A DNA stretch of 64,000 bases. Origin: Stappia sp. TSB10P1A. Lineage in GTDB: Bacteria; Pseudomonadota; Alphaproteobacteria; Rhizobiales; Stappiaceae. The position numbers and the translations under genes are program-made. Below are positions 26,034 to 35,273 of the stretch, piece after piece. Below the pieces are notes generated by a model. The model was given only the letters and a program-made list of their open reading frames with translations, made no database searches and was not told the DNA's origin. Positions within the stretch are counted from its first letter, which is position 1. The number at the start of each line of letters is the position of its first letter. Location: the NCBI RefSeq assembly GCF_900185725.1, contig NZ_FYAU01000014.1, positions 214,070 through 278,069 on the forward strand. The letters are read 5' to 3'.

Positions 26034-27674
26034 ATGAGCCTCACCGAAGCCCAGGCCGACGGCGGCCGGGACACGGGGCCGGACGCGGCAAGCCACCTGT
26101 CGCGCCGGACCTTCGCCATCATCTCGCATCCGGACGCCGGCAAGACGACGCTGACGGAAAAGCTGCTGCTCTCCGGCGGCGCCATTCGCGCCGCCGGCCA
26201 GGTCCGCGCGCGCGGCGAGCGGCGCCGGGCCCGCTCCGACTGGATGAAGATCGAGCAGGAACGCGGCATCTCGGTCTCCTCCTCGGTCATGACCTTCGAG
26301 CGCGACGGCATCACCTTCAACCTGCTCGACACGCCGGGCCACGAGGACTTCTCGGAGGACACCTACCGCACGCTGACCGCCGTCGACGCGGCGATCATGG
26401 TCATCGACGCGGCCAAGGGCATCGAGACGCAGACGCGCAAGCTGTTCGAGGTCTGCCGCCTGCGCGACATCCCGATCATCACCTTCGTCAACAAGATCGA
26501 CCGCGAGGGCCGCCATCCGCTGGAGGCGCTGGACGAGATCCAGGAGGCGCTGGCCCTCGACGTGGTGCCGATGACCTGGCCGGTCGGCATGGGCTCCGAC
26601 TTCTTCGGCGTCTATGACTGGCAGGCGAAGCGCTTCCTCACCTCGTCCGAAGGGCGCGGCACCCGTTTCGACACCATCATCGACGTCGCCGGCCTCGACG
26701 ATCCCGCACTCACCGAGCGGGTGTTCCCGACCGTGCTTGCCGAGCTTCAGGAGAATGTCGAGCTCGGCTCCGAGGCCTATCCGGCCTTCGACCGCGAGGC
26801 CTTCCTGGAAGGCCACATGACGCCGGTCTTCTTCGGCTCGGCGCTGCGCGACTACGGCATCGAGGAGATCATCCAGTTCATCGCCCGCTTCGGCCCGGCG
26901 CCCCATGCCCAGCCGGCGACGACCCGCGTCATCCGCCCGGAAGAGCCGAAGGTGACCGGCTTCGTCTTCAAGGTGCAGGCCAACATGGACCCCAAGCACC
27001 GCGACCGCATCGCCTTCGTGCGCCTGTGCTCGGGCGTCTTCCGGCGCGGCATGAAGCTGAAGCATGTGCGCGCCAACAAGACCATCGCCGTCTCCGCGCC
27101 GATCTTCTTCTTCGCCGAGGAGCGCGAGCTTGCCGAGACCGCCTATCCGGGCGACGTCATCGGCGTGCCCAACCATGGCCAGCTCCGCGTCGGCGACACC
27201 TTGAGCGAGGGCGAGGAAATCCACGTCACCGGCCTGCCGGCCTTCGCTCCGGAAGTGCTGCGGCGCGTGCGCCTGGCCGACACGATGCGCGTCAAGCAGA
27301 TGCGCCAGGGGCTGATGGACCTTGCGGAAGAAGGCCTCGTGCAGATCTTCAAGCCGCAGATCGGCTCCAACTGGATCGTCGGCGTCGTCGGCGTGCTGCA
27401 GCTCGATGTGGTGGTCGACCGCCTGCGCAACGAATATGCGACGGAAATCGGCTTCGAGGCCGCGCCCTACAGCACTGCGCGCTGGATCGAATGCGACGAC
27501 GAGCTCAAGCTGCGCAAGTTCCTCGACAGCAACCGCGCCAGCGTCGCGGAAGACCGGGACGACCGCCCCGTTTACCTTTTCAAGAACTCTTGGGAGGTAA
27601 ATTATGTCGGTGAGAAGAATCCCGATATCCGGTTCCGCGAAACCCGCGAGATCGTGCATACTCCCGAAGGATAG
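26034..27674 (+). CDS. prfC: Peptide chain release factor 3
   Basis: 546 aa. RF3 is a GTPase that removes RF1/RF2 from the ribosome after peptide release. G1 is SHPDAGKTT, switch II is DTPGHEDF and the base-recognition motif is NKID; domain II and the RF3 C-terminal domain (MRQGLMDLAEEGLVQIFKPQ) follow. The start at MSLTEAQ has a GGAGAG ribosome site; an in-frame upstream ATG (25914) would add 40 unconserved residues. It is transcribed alone and ends at a hairpin terminator. Confidence 0.95.
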   Translation: MSLTEAQADGGRDTGPDAASHLSRRTFAIISHPDAGKTTLTEKLLLSGGAIRAAGQVRARGERRRARSDWMKIEQERGISVSSSVMTFERDGITFNLLDTPGHEDFSEDTYRTLTAVDAAIMVIDAAKGIETQTRKLFEVCRLRDIPIITFVNKIDREGRHPLEALDEIQEALALDVVPMTWPVGMGSDFFGVYDWQAKRFLTSSEGRGTRFDTIIDVAGLDDPALTERVFPTVLAELQENVELGSEAYPAFDREAFLEGHMTPVFFGSALRDYGIEEIIQFIARFGPAPHAQPATTRVIRPEEPKVTGFVFKVQANMDPKHRDRIAFVRLCSGVFRRGMKLKHVRANKTIAVSAPIFFFAEERELAETAYPGDVIGVPNHGQLRVGDTLSEGEEIHVTGLPAFAPEVLRRVRLADTMRVKQMRQGLMDLAEEGLVQIFKPQIGSNWIVGVVGVLQLDVVVDRLRNEYATEIGFEAAPYSTARWIECDDELKLRKFLDSNRASVAEDRDDRPVYLFKNSWEVNYVGEKNPDIRFRETREIVHTPEG

Positions 27675-27739
27675 TCCGGTCGGCGGACCGGGACGGACGC
27701 GGCGCGGCGGACGACGGGTCAGAGGGATCGCAGGCAAGT

Positions 27740-27767
27740 GAAAAGGCGTAATATGTGCGCCTTTTTC
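27740..27767 (+). terminator. Intrinsic terminator of prfC
   Basis: Stem aaaaggcg/cgcctttt with a 9-base loop, followed by Ts, about 70 bases after the prfC stop. Confidence 0.7.
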
Positions 27768-27878
27768 TTGCAATGCACAGCGATGCATCCTATCTAGAAA
27801 CGAAGCCTCGTTATTTCGACGGCTTCCTGATTCTATGCGATTCGTCAAAGGCTAAGTGATCGAAGGGGGCTTGTTGCC

Positions 27879-28388
27879 ATGGCCCTGGCAGTTCCGACCG
27901 TATCCAAGGCGCCCGCGCGCATGTCCCGCGTGATCGAGACCCTGCGCCTGTGGCTCGGCGGCAAGCCGGAGGCGGTGCAGGTCGCGGCCCTTCCCTGGCG
28001 GCGCGATGGCGAGGGGCGTCTGCAGGTTCTGCTGGCCACCAGCCGCGACACCGGGCGTTGGGTCCTGCCCAAGGGCTGGCCGCAGAAGGGCCGCTCGCTG
28101 AGCGAGACGGCGGCCGCGGAAGCCTGGGAGGAGGCGGGCCTGTCCGGCCGGGTCGGCAGCGAGCCGCTCGGCAGCTATTCCTATCGCAAGCTTCTCGACA
28201 ATGGGCTGCGCCGCCGCGTGCGCGTGCAGGTGTTTCCGCTGGCTGTCGTCGGCGAGGCGCAGGACTGGCCGGAAAAGGGACAACGCGAGCTGCGCTGGTT
28301 CGATCCGGCGGAGGCCGCCCGCAATGTCCACGAGCCGGAGCTGTCCCGCCTGCTTGGCAATGCCCGGCTGCTGGAGGAGTTGCGGTGA
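27879..28388 (+). CDS. Nudix hydrolase (diphosphoinositol-polyphosphate/ADPR-type)
   Basis: 169 aa. The Nudix helix spans about 66-88: GWPQKGRSLSETAAAEAW followed by EEAGL. The metal-binding Glu residues near its end are present, but the first Glu of the canonical GX5E is Arg72 and the canonical Arg is Ala80, a variation I associate with the PKGWP...EAWEEAG branch common in alphaproteobacteria. Such enzymes cleave nucleoside diphosphates linked to another moiety; the substrate is not predictable. It lies 96 bases ahead of the phosphate transporter gene. Confidence 0.85.
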   Translation: MALAVPTVSKAPARMSRVIETLRLWLGGKPEAVQVAALPWRRDGEGRLQVLLATSRDTGRWVLPKGWPQKGRSLSETAAAEAWEEAGLSGRVGSEPLGSYSYRKLLDNGLRRRVRVQVFPLAVVGEAQDWPEKGQRELRWFDPAEAARNVHEPELSRLLGNARLLEELR

Positions 28389-28484
28389 GGCGCGTCCGCG
28401 CCTGCGGGGGCGGGGGACGCACTTGCTGCCACGGTTGATCGCGGACGTCGCCAAATCGTCATTTGCCGGGCGCAGCATGGCGCC

Positions 28485-29981
28485 ATGAGCGACAGGACCC
28501 CCGCCAGGATCCGCACCACCCTCGACAAGGACCTCGACAAGTTCACCTATGTCGAGGAAGCGACCAGCTATCTGTCGCGCTCCTATGTGACGCTCGGCTT
28601 CGGCGTTCTCTTCCTCGTCCTCGTCGGCTGTCTCGCCGCCTTGCTGCTGGCGGAGACCTCGCACTGGTTCCTGCTGACCGCGGCCGTGGTGCTTGGCGGC
28701 TACATGGCGCTCAACATCGGCGCCAACGATGTCGCCAACAACATGGGGCCGGCGGTCGGCGCGCGCGTGTTGACCATGGGCAGCGCCCTCGTGCTGGCGG
28801 CCCTGTGCGAGAGCGCCGGCGCGCTGCTGGCCGGCTCCGGTGTCGTCTCGACCATTTCCTCCGGCATCGTCTCGGCCGAACAGTTCGCCCGGCCGCAGGA
28901 CTTTCCGCTGGCCATGCTCGCCGCGCTCGTCGCCGCCGCCCTGTGGATCAATCTCGCCACCATGATCGGCGCGCCGGTGTCGACCACCCATGCAGTGGTC
29001 GGAGCGGTGGTGGGCGCCGGGCTGGTTGCGGCCGGCACCGTGGCGCTCGACGGGCTGACGCTGACGGCGATCGCCGCCGGCTGGCTGGTCTCGCCGGTGC
29101 TGGGCGGCGTTGCGGCGGCGCTCCTGCTGGCCTTCATCAAGACCTTCATCCTGCGCAGGAGCGACCGCCTCGCGGCGGCCCGGCGCTGGCTGCCGACGAT
29201 CTTCGCGGCGATGGCCGGCACGTTCACGCTCTATCTGATTCTGGTCGGACTGCCGGCCCTGCGCAGTGCCGGCGCCCTGCCGGTCCTCGGCCTTGGTGCC
29301 GTGGCCGCCGGGCTTGCCTATGCGATCTCGCGCCCGGCGGTGATCCGGGCGGCGCGGGGGCTTGACGACAGGAACCAGTCGCTGCGCCATCTCTTCCGCC
29401 CGCCTCTGGTGGTTGCGGCGGCGATCCTCTCCTTCGCCCACGGCGCCAACGATGTCGCCAACGCGGTCGGGCCGGTGGCCGCCATCTTCTCCGCTCTCGG
29501 CGAGGACGGGGTCGGAGCGCCCGATGGCGTGCTGCTGCTGCCGGTGCTGGTGGTCGGGGCGCTCGGGATCTCGCTCGGCCTGCTGCTGTTCGGGCCGCGC
29601 CTGGTGCGTATGGTCGGCGAGCGCATCACCCGCCTCAACCCGATCCGCGCCTTCTGCGTGCTGCTGGCAACCGCCGCCACGGTGCTGCTCGCCAGCGCCG
29701 CCGGCCTGCCGATCTCCTCCACCCATACGGCGGTCGGCGCGGTGTTCGGCGTCGGCTTCTACCGCGAATGGTACATGAACCGGGAGCGCCGCGCACGGGC
29801 AGCGGCCAATCCCGCCGACCTGCTCGCCCGGCCCGAGGCGGGCGAGGCCGCCGACATCCGCCGGCGGATGCTGGTCCGCCGCGCCCATGTGCTGACCATC
29901 GTCAGCGCCTGGATGGTCACGGTTCCGGCCAGCGGGTCGCTCGCCGTCCTCGTCTGGTTCGTCCTGTCGGCGGCCTTGTGA
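28485..29981 (+). CDS. pit: Inorganic phosphate transporter, PiT family
   Basis: 498 aa, with about ten to twelve hydrophobic helices. Two inverted PHO4 signatures are present: GANDVANN (79-86) and GANDVANA (about 319-326), each followed by the STTHA/SSTHT loops (PVSTTHAVVGA and PISSTHTAVGA). The N-terminal ~35 residues are a charged cytoplasmic extension. PiT proteins import phosphate, usually as a neutral metal-phosphate complex, driven by protons. It may be in one unit with the upstream Nudix gene. Confidence 0.93.
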   Translation: MSDRTPARIRTTLDKDLDKFTYVEEATSYLSRSYVTLGFGVLFLVLVGCLAALLLAETSHWFLLTAAVVLGGYMALNIGANDVANNMGPAVGARVLTMGSALVLAALCESAGALLAGSGVVSTISSGIVSAEQFARPQDFPLAMLAALVAAALWINLATMIGAPVSTTHAVVGAVVGAGLVAAGTVALDGLTLTAIAAGWLVSPVLGGVAAALLLAFIKTFILRRSDRLAAARRWLPTIFAAMAGTFTLYLILVGLPALRSAGALPVLGLGAVAAGLAYAISRPAVIRAARGLDDRNQSLRHLFRPPLVVAAAILSFAHGANDVANAVGPVAAIFSALGEDGVGAPDGVLLLPVLVVGALGISLGLLLFGPRLVRMVGERITRLNPIRAFCVLLATAATVLLASAAGLPISSTHTAVGAVFGVGFYREWYMNRERRARAAANPADLLARPEAGEAADIRRRMLVRRAHVLTIVSAWMVTVPASGSLAVLVWFVLSAAL

Positions 29982-30116
29982 GCGCTGGACGGGACCGCCG
30001 GCCGGCCGTTGCCGCGCGCGTGCGCGGCCCGTTGCGACTTGACGGGCGGGGCGATCCGTCCTCATGAAGGTCCGACGACCGCGATCCTTGCTCCCGACGG
30101 GAAGGGCTACGACTTG

Positions 30117-31496
30117 ATGAACCGTGCAGGCTACCTGAAGCAGCTCGAAACGGATCTTGCCCGCTGGGCCGCCAATGGCTGGATCGGCACCGAGGGTCTG
30201 GCGAAGATCCGGGCGGAGATCGGCGAGGCGCCGTCCGGCTGGTCGCGCCTTCCCGCGCTGTTCGCCGGCATCGGCACCATCTGCCTCGCGCTTGCGGTCG
30301 CCGCCTTCGTCGCCGCCAACTGGGAGGTGATCCCGCGCGCGGTCAAGCTGGTCGGCATCGCGGCGCTGCTGCTGGCCGCCCATGGCTTTGCGGCGGCGAT
30401 GGCGGCGCGCGGGCTGCGCGCGGTCGCCGATCTTGCGACCATGTTCGCAACCCTCGTCTTCGTCAGCGGTCTCGCCCTGGTCGGGCAGATCTACCATCTG
30501 CCCTCGGACTGGCCGGGCGGCGCCCTGCTGGTTGCCTGCGGCGCGCTGGCGGCTGCCTGGCTCTGCGGCTCGCGCGCCTCGCTGGTGGCGGCGGCGGTGG
30601 CGTCCCTTGCCTGGCTGTGGTGGATCGGCGACCCGCCGCGTCCGACATGGGCGCAGGTCGCCATTGCCCTGGCCCTGCTGCTGGCCTGTCTCCTCCATGT
30701 GGCGCGCATGACCTCCTTTGCCGGCCGCTGGTCGGTGCTGCTGCTGTTCGCGGGCATCTATGGCTGGCTCTTCGCCGCCTGGCTCGACACCAATTACCTG
30801 CTGTCCTCCAGCGACATGGAATTCTCGATCCTGCCGATGGGCACGGCGTTCGGCGCCTTGCTGGCGGTCTGGGGCTATGTCCTGTCCGGCGCCGAGCACG
30901 GGGCTGCCGAGCACGGGGCGGCCGAGCACCTGGTGGCCGGTCGCCGCGCGGATCTGATGGCGCTCGCCCAGTCGGCCTCCGGCTTCGGCATCCTGGTCCT
31001 GGTCGGCACCGTCGTGCTGACGCTGGTCATCGGCTTCACCGAAACCGCATCGGATGAGGTCGCCATCGAGATCCCGCATGTCTGGCCGCTGCACCTGACC
31101 CTCGCGGTCATGCTTGCCGGTCTCGCCTGGCAGGGCGTCTCGTCGCCCGGATCGCGGCCGCTGCGCGCGGTCGCGGCGGCGGCGGTGCTTGCGGCGGCGT
31201 CTCCGTTCGTGCTGATCTTCCTGCCGGGCGACACGGTGCTGCTCGCCGCGCTCACCCTGGCCGCGCTGGTCGCGGTCAGCGCCGCCGGCTCCGCCGCTTC
31301 GCTCTCGGCCTGGAGCTTCGCCGGCAATTTCGGCCTCGCGGTCGCGCTGCTCTTTCTGCTCTACGAGACCGTCGGCTCGCTGCTCGGCCAGTCGGTGTTC
31401 TTCTTTGTCGCCGGCCTGCTGCTGGTGGCGGTGGCGATCATCTCCGCACGACGCCTCAGAAAACGGGCCGCAGCCACCGGGGAGGGCGGACGATGA
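30117..31496 (+). CDS. DUF2157 polytopic membrane protein
   Basis: 459 aa. The start is at MNRAGYLKQ; an upstream in-frame ATG adds only intergenic-looking residues. The N-terminal soluble part (YLKQLETDLARWAANGWIG, about 1-45) is the DUF2157 hallmark, followed by many hydrophobic helices through residue 450. A degenerate AEHGAAEHGAAEHL stretch (three near-identical EHGAA units) interrupts a loop near residues 259-273. The function is unknown. Its stop overlaps the start of a GDYXXLXY gene (ATGA); these two families are frequently adjacent. Confidence 0.85.
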   Translation: MNRAGYLKQLETDLARWAANGWIGTEGLAKIRAEIGEAPSGWSRLPALFAGIGTICLALAVAAFVAANWEVIPRAVKLVGIAALLLAAHGFAAAMAARGLRAVADLATMFATLVFVSGLALVGQIYHLPSDWPGGALLVACGALAAAWLCGSRASLVAAAVASLAWLWWIGDPPRPTWAQVAIALALLLACLLHVARMTSFAGRWSVLLLFAGIYGWLFAAWLDTNYLLSSSDMEFSILPMGTAFGALLAVWGYVLSGAEHGAAEHGAAEHLVAGRRADLMALAQSASGFGILVLVGTVVLTLVIGFTETASDEVAIEIPHVWPLHLTLAVMLAGLAWQGVSSPGSRPLRAVAAAAVLAAASPFVLIFLPGDTVLLAALTLAALVAVSAAGSAASLSAWSFAGNFGLAVALLFLLYETVGSLLGQSVFFFVAGLLLVAVAIISARRLRKRAAATGEGGR

Positions 31497-32047
31497 GCGC
31501 GCTGCTTGCCTCTCCCTGGGCCCGCTGGGGCCTTGTCGCCGTGCTGCAACTGGTGCTGATCGGCCTGCCGCTCGCCGACCGTCTGCAGGTCCATTGGTTC
31601 GGGCGCGAGGTCACCCTGGCGCTGCGCCCCATCGATCCGCGCGACCTGCTGCGCGGCGATTATGTCATCCTCAATCCCGAGATCGGCCAGGTCCTGCCCG
31701 AGGCCGGCGTGCCGCAGGGCCTTGCGAGCGGCGATGAGGTCTGGGTGGTGGTGGAACCGGACGATGAGGGAATTTCCCGCGCCGTTGCCGTGCTGTCGGC
31801 GCCGCCCGGCGATGGCCGCATCGCCCTGAAGGGGCGCGTCACCGGTGTGCCCGCATCGGCCTCAGGCGCGCTGCGCGTCGACTACGGCCTCGAAACCTTC
31901 TTCGTGCCGGAGGGGCAGGGGATCGAGATCGAGCGGATGCCGGCCGACCGCGTCCGTCTGGTGGTGGCCGTCGCCGACGATGGCCGTTCGGCGCCGCTGC
32001 GCCTGATGGCGGATGGCGAGGTGCTGCTCAAGGACAGCGCCTTCTGA
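31493..32047 (+). CDS. GDYXXLXY-domain protein
   Basis: 184 aa. One N-terminal hydrophobic segment (about 10-28) is followed by RPIDPRDLLRGDYVILNPEIG, which contains the defining GDYxxL motif, and by a second half with a related beta-rich layout ending LLKDSAF. Probably periplasmic and membrane-anchored. Translationally coupled to the DUF2157 protein. The role of the pair is unknown. Confidence 0.85.
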   Translation: MSALLASPWARWGLVAVLQLVLIGLPLADRLQVHWFGREVTLALRPIDPRDLLRGDYVILNPEIGQVLPEAGVPQGLASGDEVWVVVEPDDEGISRAVAVLSAPPGDGRIALKGRVTGVPASASGALRVDYGLETFFVPEGQGIEIERMPADRVRLVVAVADDGRSAPLRLMADGEVLLKDSAF

Positions 32048-32164
32048 CCACGGCCGGCGGCCTGCTCCAGGTCCCGGCTCCCCGGTTCGCCGCTCCCCGG
32101 TCGCTTTGTCGCAGCCCGCCTCGGTCCCTTTCGGGGCGGGGCGCGTTGAACTGCAGGGCTAAAA

Positions 32165-32187
32165 CAGGTATATGAAATGCATCATAT
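32165..32187 (+). promoter_or_regulatory. Candidate NsrR operator overlapping the nsrR start region
   Basis: The sequence aggtatatgaaatgcatcat fits the NsrR pattern of two half-sites around AAATGCATC, with the left arm degenerate. A further ATGCATC (32177-32183) and GATGCAT (32193-32199) inverted pair flanks the ribosome site. This would allow nitric-oxide-relieved autorepression. Confidence 0.45.
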
Positions 32188-32197
32188 GGAGAGATGC

Positions 32198-32638
32198 ATG
32201 CGCCTGACCCTGCAGACCGACTACGCCCTGCGCATGATGATGCATCTTGCCGTCATGGACGGCGAGCTCGTCACCATCGGCGATGTGGCCGAGACCTTCC
32301 GCATCTCGAAGAACCACCTGATGAAGGTGGCCCAGGCCCTGGCCCATGCCGGGCTGGTCGAGACCGTGCGCGGGCGCAGCGGAGGCCTCAGGCTGGCCCG
32401 TCCCGCCGATCGCATCCAGGTCGGCGCGATCGTCCGCCGGCTGGAGCAGCAGATCGCGCTGGTCGACTGCTTTCCCGGCGGCAACGGCACCTGCCGCATC
32501 ACCCCGGCCTGTCAGCTCAAGCCGGCGCTGTTCCGGGCGCGCGAGGCCTTCTTCGCCGTGCTCGACGAGTACACGATCCACGACCTCGTTTCCGGCAATG
32601 CCGGATTGAAGGACATTCTGGTGGGAGAAGCCGCATGA
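32198..32638 (+). CDS. nsrR: Rrf2-family nitric-oxide-sensing repressor NsrR
   Basis: 146 aa from the ATG at 32198 (GGAGAG ribosome site; it starts MRLTLQTDYALR as the family does). An in-frame ATG at 32177 would add 7 residues and lies in the putative operator. Winged helix about 1-75 with recognition segment ISKNHLMKVAQAL, and GRSGGLRLARPA after it. Three Cys (C91, C99, C105) in the DCFPGGNGTCRITPAC stretch match the [Fe-S] ligands of NsrR. NO attacks the cluster and releases DNA. First gene of a four-gene run in which every junction is an ATGA overlap. Confidence 0.85.
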   Translation: MRLTLQTDYALRMMMHLAVMDGELVTIGDVAETFRISKNHLMKVAQALAHAGLVETVRGRSGGLRLARPADRIQVGAIVRRLEQQIALVDCFPGGNGTCRITPACQLKPALFRAREAFFAVLDEYTIHDLVSGNAGLKDILVGEAA

Positions 32639-33090
32639 GCGAGATCCGCATCCGCAGCGCCGACGAGCGCCGGGCCGAGATCCGGGCCGCAGCCGCCCGG
32701 CTCGGCATCGACGACGCCTATATCTCGGTGCTGGTCGACACGTTCTATGCCCGCGTGCGCCGCGATCCCGAACTCGGCCCGATCTTCGAGGCCGAGATCG
32801 CCGGCGACTGGCAGCCGCATCTGGCGAAGATGAAGGACTTCTGGGCCTCGGTCGCGATGAATGCCGGCCGCTACAGCGGCCGTCCGGTGCCCGCGCATGT
32901 CAAGCTGACGGGCCTCGAGCCCCGGCATTTCGCCATCTGGCTCGGCCATTTCGAAGAGGTCCTGAAGGACACCGCCCCCCATCCGGACGCCGTCCCCTAT
33001 TTCATGGAGCGGGCGCGCCGCATCGCGCAGAGCCTGGAATTCGCCATCTCCGGCCTGCCCCCGATCCTTGCCCAGGGAGAGCGCACATGA
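32635..33090 (+). CDS. Group III truncated haemoglobin
   Basis: 151 aa. The truncated-globin core holds FYARVRRDPELGPIF, KMKDFWASVAMNAGRYSG and LEPRHFAIWLGHFEEVL; His98 is the likely proximal haem ligand. Group III members are implicated in NO or peroxide defence. The gene overlaps nsrR by four bases, so it should be made when NO inactivates NsrR. This supports an NO-detoxifying or NO-sensing role. Confidence 0.85.
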   Translation: MSEIRIRSADERRAEIRAAAARLGIDDAYISVLVDTFYARVRRDPELGPIFEAEIAGDWQPHLAKMKDFWASVAMNAGRYSGRPVPAHVKLTGLEPRHFAIWLGHFEEVLKDTAPHPDAVPYFMERARRIAQSLEFAISGLPPILAQGERT

Positions 33091-33320
33091 GCACCGTCGG
33101 CCTCATCGTCATCGGCGCGGAAGTCGCCACCGTCCTGTTCTTCGCCGTCTATCTCGCGGCGCTCACCGTCGCCCTGCGCGAGGACCGCGCCGCCGGGCGC
33201 GTGCCGGTGCTGGACGCGACCGGCCGGGCGCTGTTCCGGGCCGCCAGATACGGCTTCACCATCGGCATCGCGGCGGTGGTCCTTCTCACCCTGTGGAACA
33301 TCGCGGAGAGCATCGCATGA
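33087..33320 (+). CDS. Two-helix membrane protein of the NsrR operon
   Basis: 77 aa. ATGA overlap with the globin gene upstream and with a 39-codon gene downstream. Hydrophobic segments at about 4-30 and 53-72 are joined by a charged loop containing REDRAAGRVPVLD. No family recognised. Coupling to a truncated haemoglobin suggests a membrane partner in NO handling (inference). Confidence 0.7.
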   Translation: MSTVGLIVIGAEVATVLFFAVYLAALTVALREDRAAGRVPVLDATGRALFRAARYGFTIGIAAVVLLTLWNIAESIA

Positions 33321-33436
33321 GCACGCCCATCAGCACGCAAGACACCGTCCGGCCGGTCCTCTGGCCCTGGCTGCTGCTGTGGGGCGCCGCCCCCATGCCG
33401 CTCTATATCTGGGCGGCCGTCGCGCTGCTGCTGTAG
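33317..33436 (+). CDS. 39-aa hydrophobic microprotein of the NsrR operon
   Basis: The ATG overlaps the previous stop (ATGA) and the frame ends with TAG at 33434. A short polar N-terminus (MSTPISTQDTVRP) is followed by a Trp- and Leu-rich segment long enough for one or two membrane passes, ending LYIWAAVALLL. Too short for usual gene calling; the perfect coupling is the main support. Confidence 0.6.
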   Translation: MSTPISTQDTVRPVLWPWLLLWGAAPMPLYIWAAVALLL

Positions 33437-33443
33437 CGACAAA

Positions 33444-33464
33444 GCGGCGGGCTCAGTCCGCCGC
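33444..33464. terminator. Hairpin between converging NsrR operon and uup
   Basis: Stem gcggcgg/ccgccgc with a 7-base loop. It spans the 16-base gap and the last codons of uup. No T tract is present; it could serve both strands. Confidence 0.35.
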
Positions 33465-35273
33465 CTCTTCCTCCGCCAGCATCTCCAGCTCCAGCCAGGT
33501 GTCCTCGGCGGCTGCGAGCTTGGTCTGCAATTCGGTGAGCTTGGCCATCAGCGCGTCGAAGCGCTTCGGGTCGCGGGCATAGAGGGTCTGGTCCTCCAGC
33601 TCGCCCTGCAGCTTGCCGATCTCCTTGCCCAGCTTCTCGATCTCCTTCGGCAGGGTCTTGAGCTGGTGCTGCTGGGTGAAGCTCATCCGCGACTTCTTCT
33701 TCGCCCGCTCCTCGGCGGGCTTCTCCTTCGCCGCCGCCGGCCTGGCGCTGCCCGCATCGCCCGCGCCCTTGCGCGCCGAGACGCCTTCGCCGCGCTGCGC
33801 CACCATGTCGGAATAGCCGCCGGCATATTCGCGCCACAGCCCGCCGCCCTCGGCAAAGACCGTCGACGTCGCCACCCGGTCGAGGAAGTCGCGGTCGTGG
33901 CTGACCAGCAGCACCGTGCCGGGATAGTCGGACAGCATCTCCTGCAACAGGTCCAGCGTCTCCAGGTCGAGATCGTTGGTCGGCTCGTCGAGCACCAAAA
34001 GGTTCGACGAGCGGGCCAGCGCCCGCGCCAGCATCAACCGGCCGCGCTCGCCGCCCGACAGGGCGGCAACCGGCGTGCGCGCCTGTTCGGGCGCAAACAG
34101 GAAGTCCTTCATATAGGAGACGACGTGGCGCGGCCCGTCCGGCAGCATCACCGTATCGCCGCCGCTTCCCGTCAGCACCTCGGCGACGGTGTCCTCGTCC
34201 TTCAGCGTCTCGCGCGACTGGTCCATCGTCACCATCGTCAGCCCCGAGCCGAGGATCACCTCGCCGCTGTCGGGCTGTAATTCGCCGGTCAGCAGCTTCA
34301 AGAGAGTCGTCTTGCCGGCGCCATTGGCGCCGACGAGGCCGACCCGGTCGCCGCGCAGGATACGGAGGGAGAAATCCTTCACCACCGGCCCGCTGCCGTA
34401 ATCCTTGGAGATGCCGCGCGCCTCGATCACCCGCTTGCCGGAAACCTCCATCTCGCCGACCGTCAGCTTGACCGTGCCCTGCGGTCCGCGATGGTCCTTC
34501 TTCTGCGCGCGCAGGTCGGCGAGTTCGCGCACCCGGCGCATGTTGCGCTTGCGCCGGGCGGTGACGCCATAGGTCATCCAGTGCTCCTCGCGCTTGATCT
34601 TCTGCGCGAGTTTCTGCTGGTCGCGTTCCTCCTGCTCGAACACCTCGTCGCGCCAGGCCTCGAAATGGGCGAAGCCCTTGTCGAGCCTGCGCGCGATGCC
34701 CCGGTCGATCCACACGGTGGCGCGGGTGAGGTCGGCAAGGAACCGCCGGTCGTGGCTGATCAGCACGATGGCCGAGCGCATCGAGGCCAGCTCGCTCTCC
34801 AGCCATTCGATGGCCGGCAGGTCGAGATGGTTGGTCGGCTCGTCGAGCAGCAGGATGTCCGGCTCCGGCGCCAGCGTGCGGGCGAGCGCCGCCCGCCGCT
34901 TCTCGCCGCCGGAAAGCTGCGCCGGCGCCTCCCGGCCGGTCAGGCCGAGCACGTCGAGCAGATACTGCGCCCGGTACGGGTCGTCGCCCGGCGCCAGCCC
35001 GCCGCTGGCATAGTCGAGCACGGTGGCATAGGCGGACAGGTCCGGCTCCTGCGGCAGGTAGCGGATGGTCCGCCCCGGCTGCACGAAGCGCTCGCCGTGA
35101 TCGGCCTCCACCAGCCCGGCGGCGATCTTCAGCAGCGTCGACTTGCCCGAGCCGTTGCGCCCGACAAGGCCAATGCGATCGCCCTCGCCGACCTGCAATT
35201 CGGCCGAGGTCAGGAGCGGCGTGCCGCCGAAGGTCAGGGCGATGTCGCGAAGGTGGAGAAGGGGAGGGGCCAT
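33453..35273 (-). CDS. uup: ABC-F family ATPase, Uup-like
   Basis: 606 aa, two ABC domains and no membrane segments. Walker A motifs are GRNGSGKST and GANGAGKTT, signatures LSGGEKRR and LSGGERGR, with DEPTNHLDL and DEPTNDLDL in the Walker B/D-loop positions. A basic linker (KREEHWMTYGVTARRKRNMRR) joins them, and the tail is a charged coiled coil (about 530-600: LPKEIEKLGKEIGKLQGELED) as in Uup. ABC-F proteins act on ribosomes or branched DNA intermediates, not in transport. Monocistronic. Confidence 0.88.
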   Translation of the reverse strand: MAPPLLHLRDIALTFGGTPLLTSAELQVGEGDRIGLVGRNGSGKSTLLKIAAGLVEADHGERFVQPGRTIRYLPQEPDLSAYATVLDYASGGLAPGDDPYRAQYLLDVLGLTGREAPAQLSGGEKRRAALARTLAPEPDILLLDEPTNHLDLPAIEWLESELASMRSAIVLISHDRRFLADLTRATVWIDRGIARRLDKGFAHFEAWRDEVFEQEERDQQKLAQKIKREEHWMTYGVTARRKRNMRRVRELADLRAQKKDHRGPQGTVKLTVGEMEVSGKRVIEARGISKDYGSGPVVKDFSLRILRGDRVGLVGANGAGKTTLLKLLTGELQPDSGEVILGSGLTMVTMDQSRETLKDEDTVAEVLTGSGGDTVMLPDGPRHVVSYMKDFLFAPEQARTPVAALSGGERGRLMLARALARSSNLLVLDEPTNDLDLETLDLLQEMLSDYPGTVLLVSHDRDFLDRVATSTVFAEGGGLWREYAGGYSDMVAQRGEGVSARKGAGDAGSARPAAAKEKPAEERAKKKSRMSFTQQHQLKTLPKEIEKLGKEIGKLQGELEDQTLYARDPKRFDALMAKLTELQTKLAAAEDTWLELEMLAEEEAAD

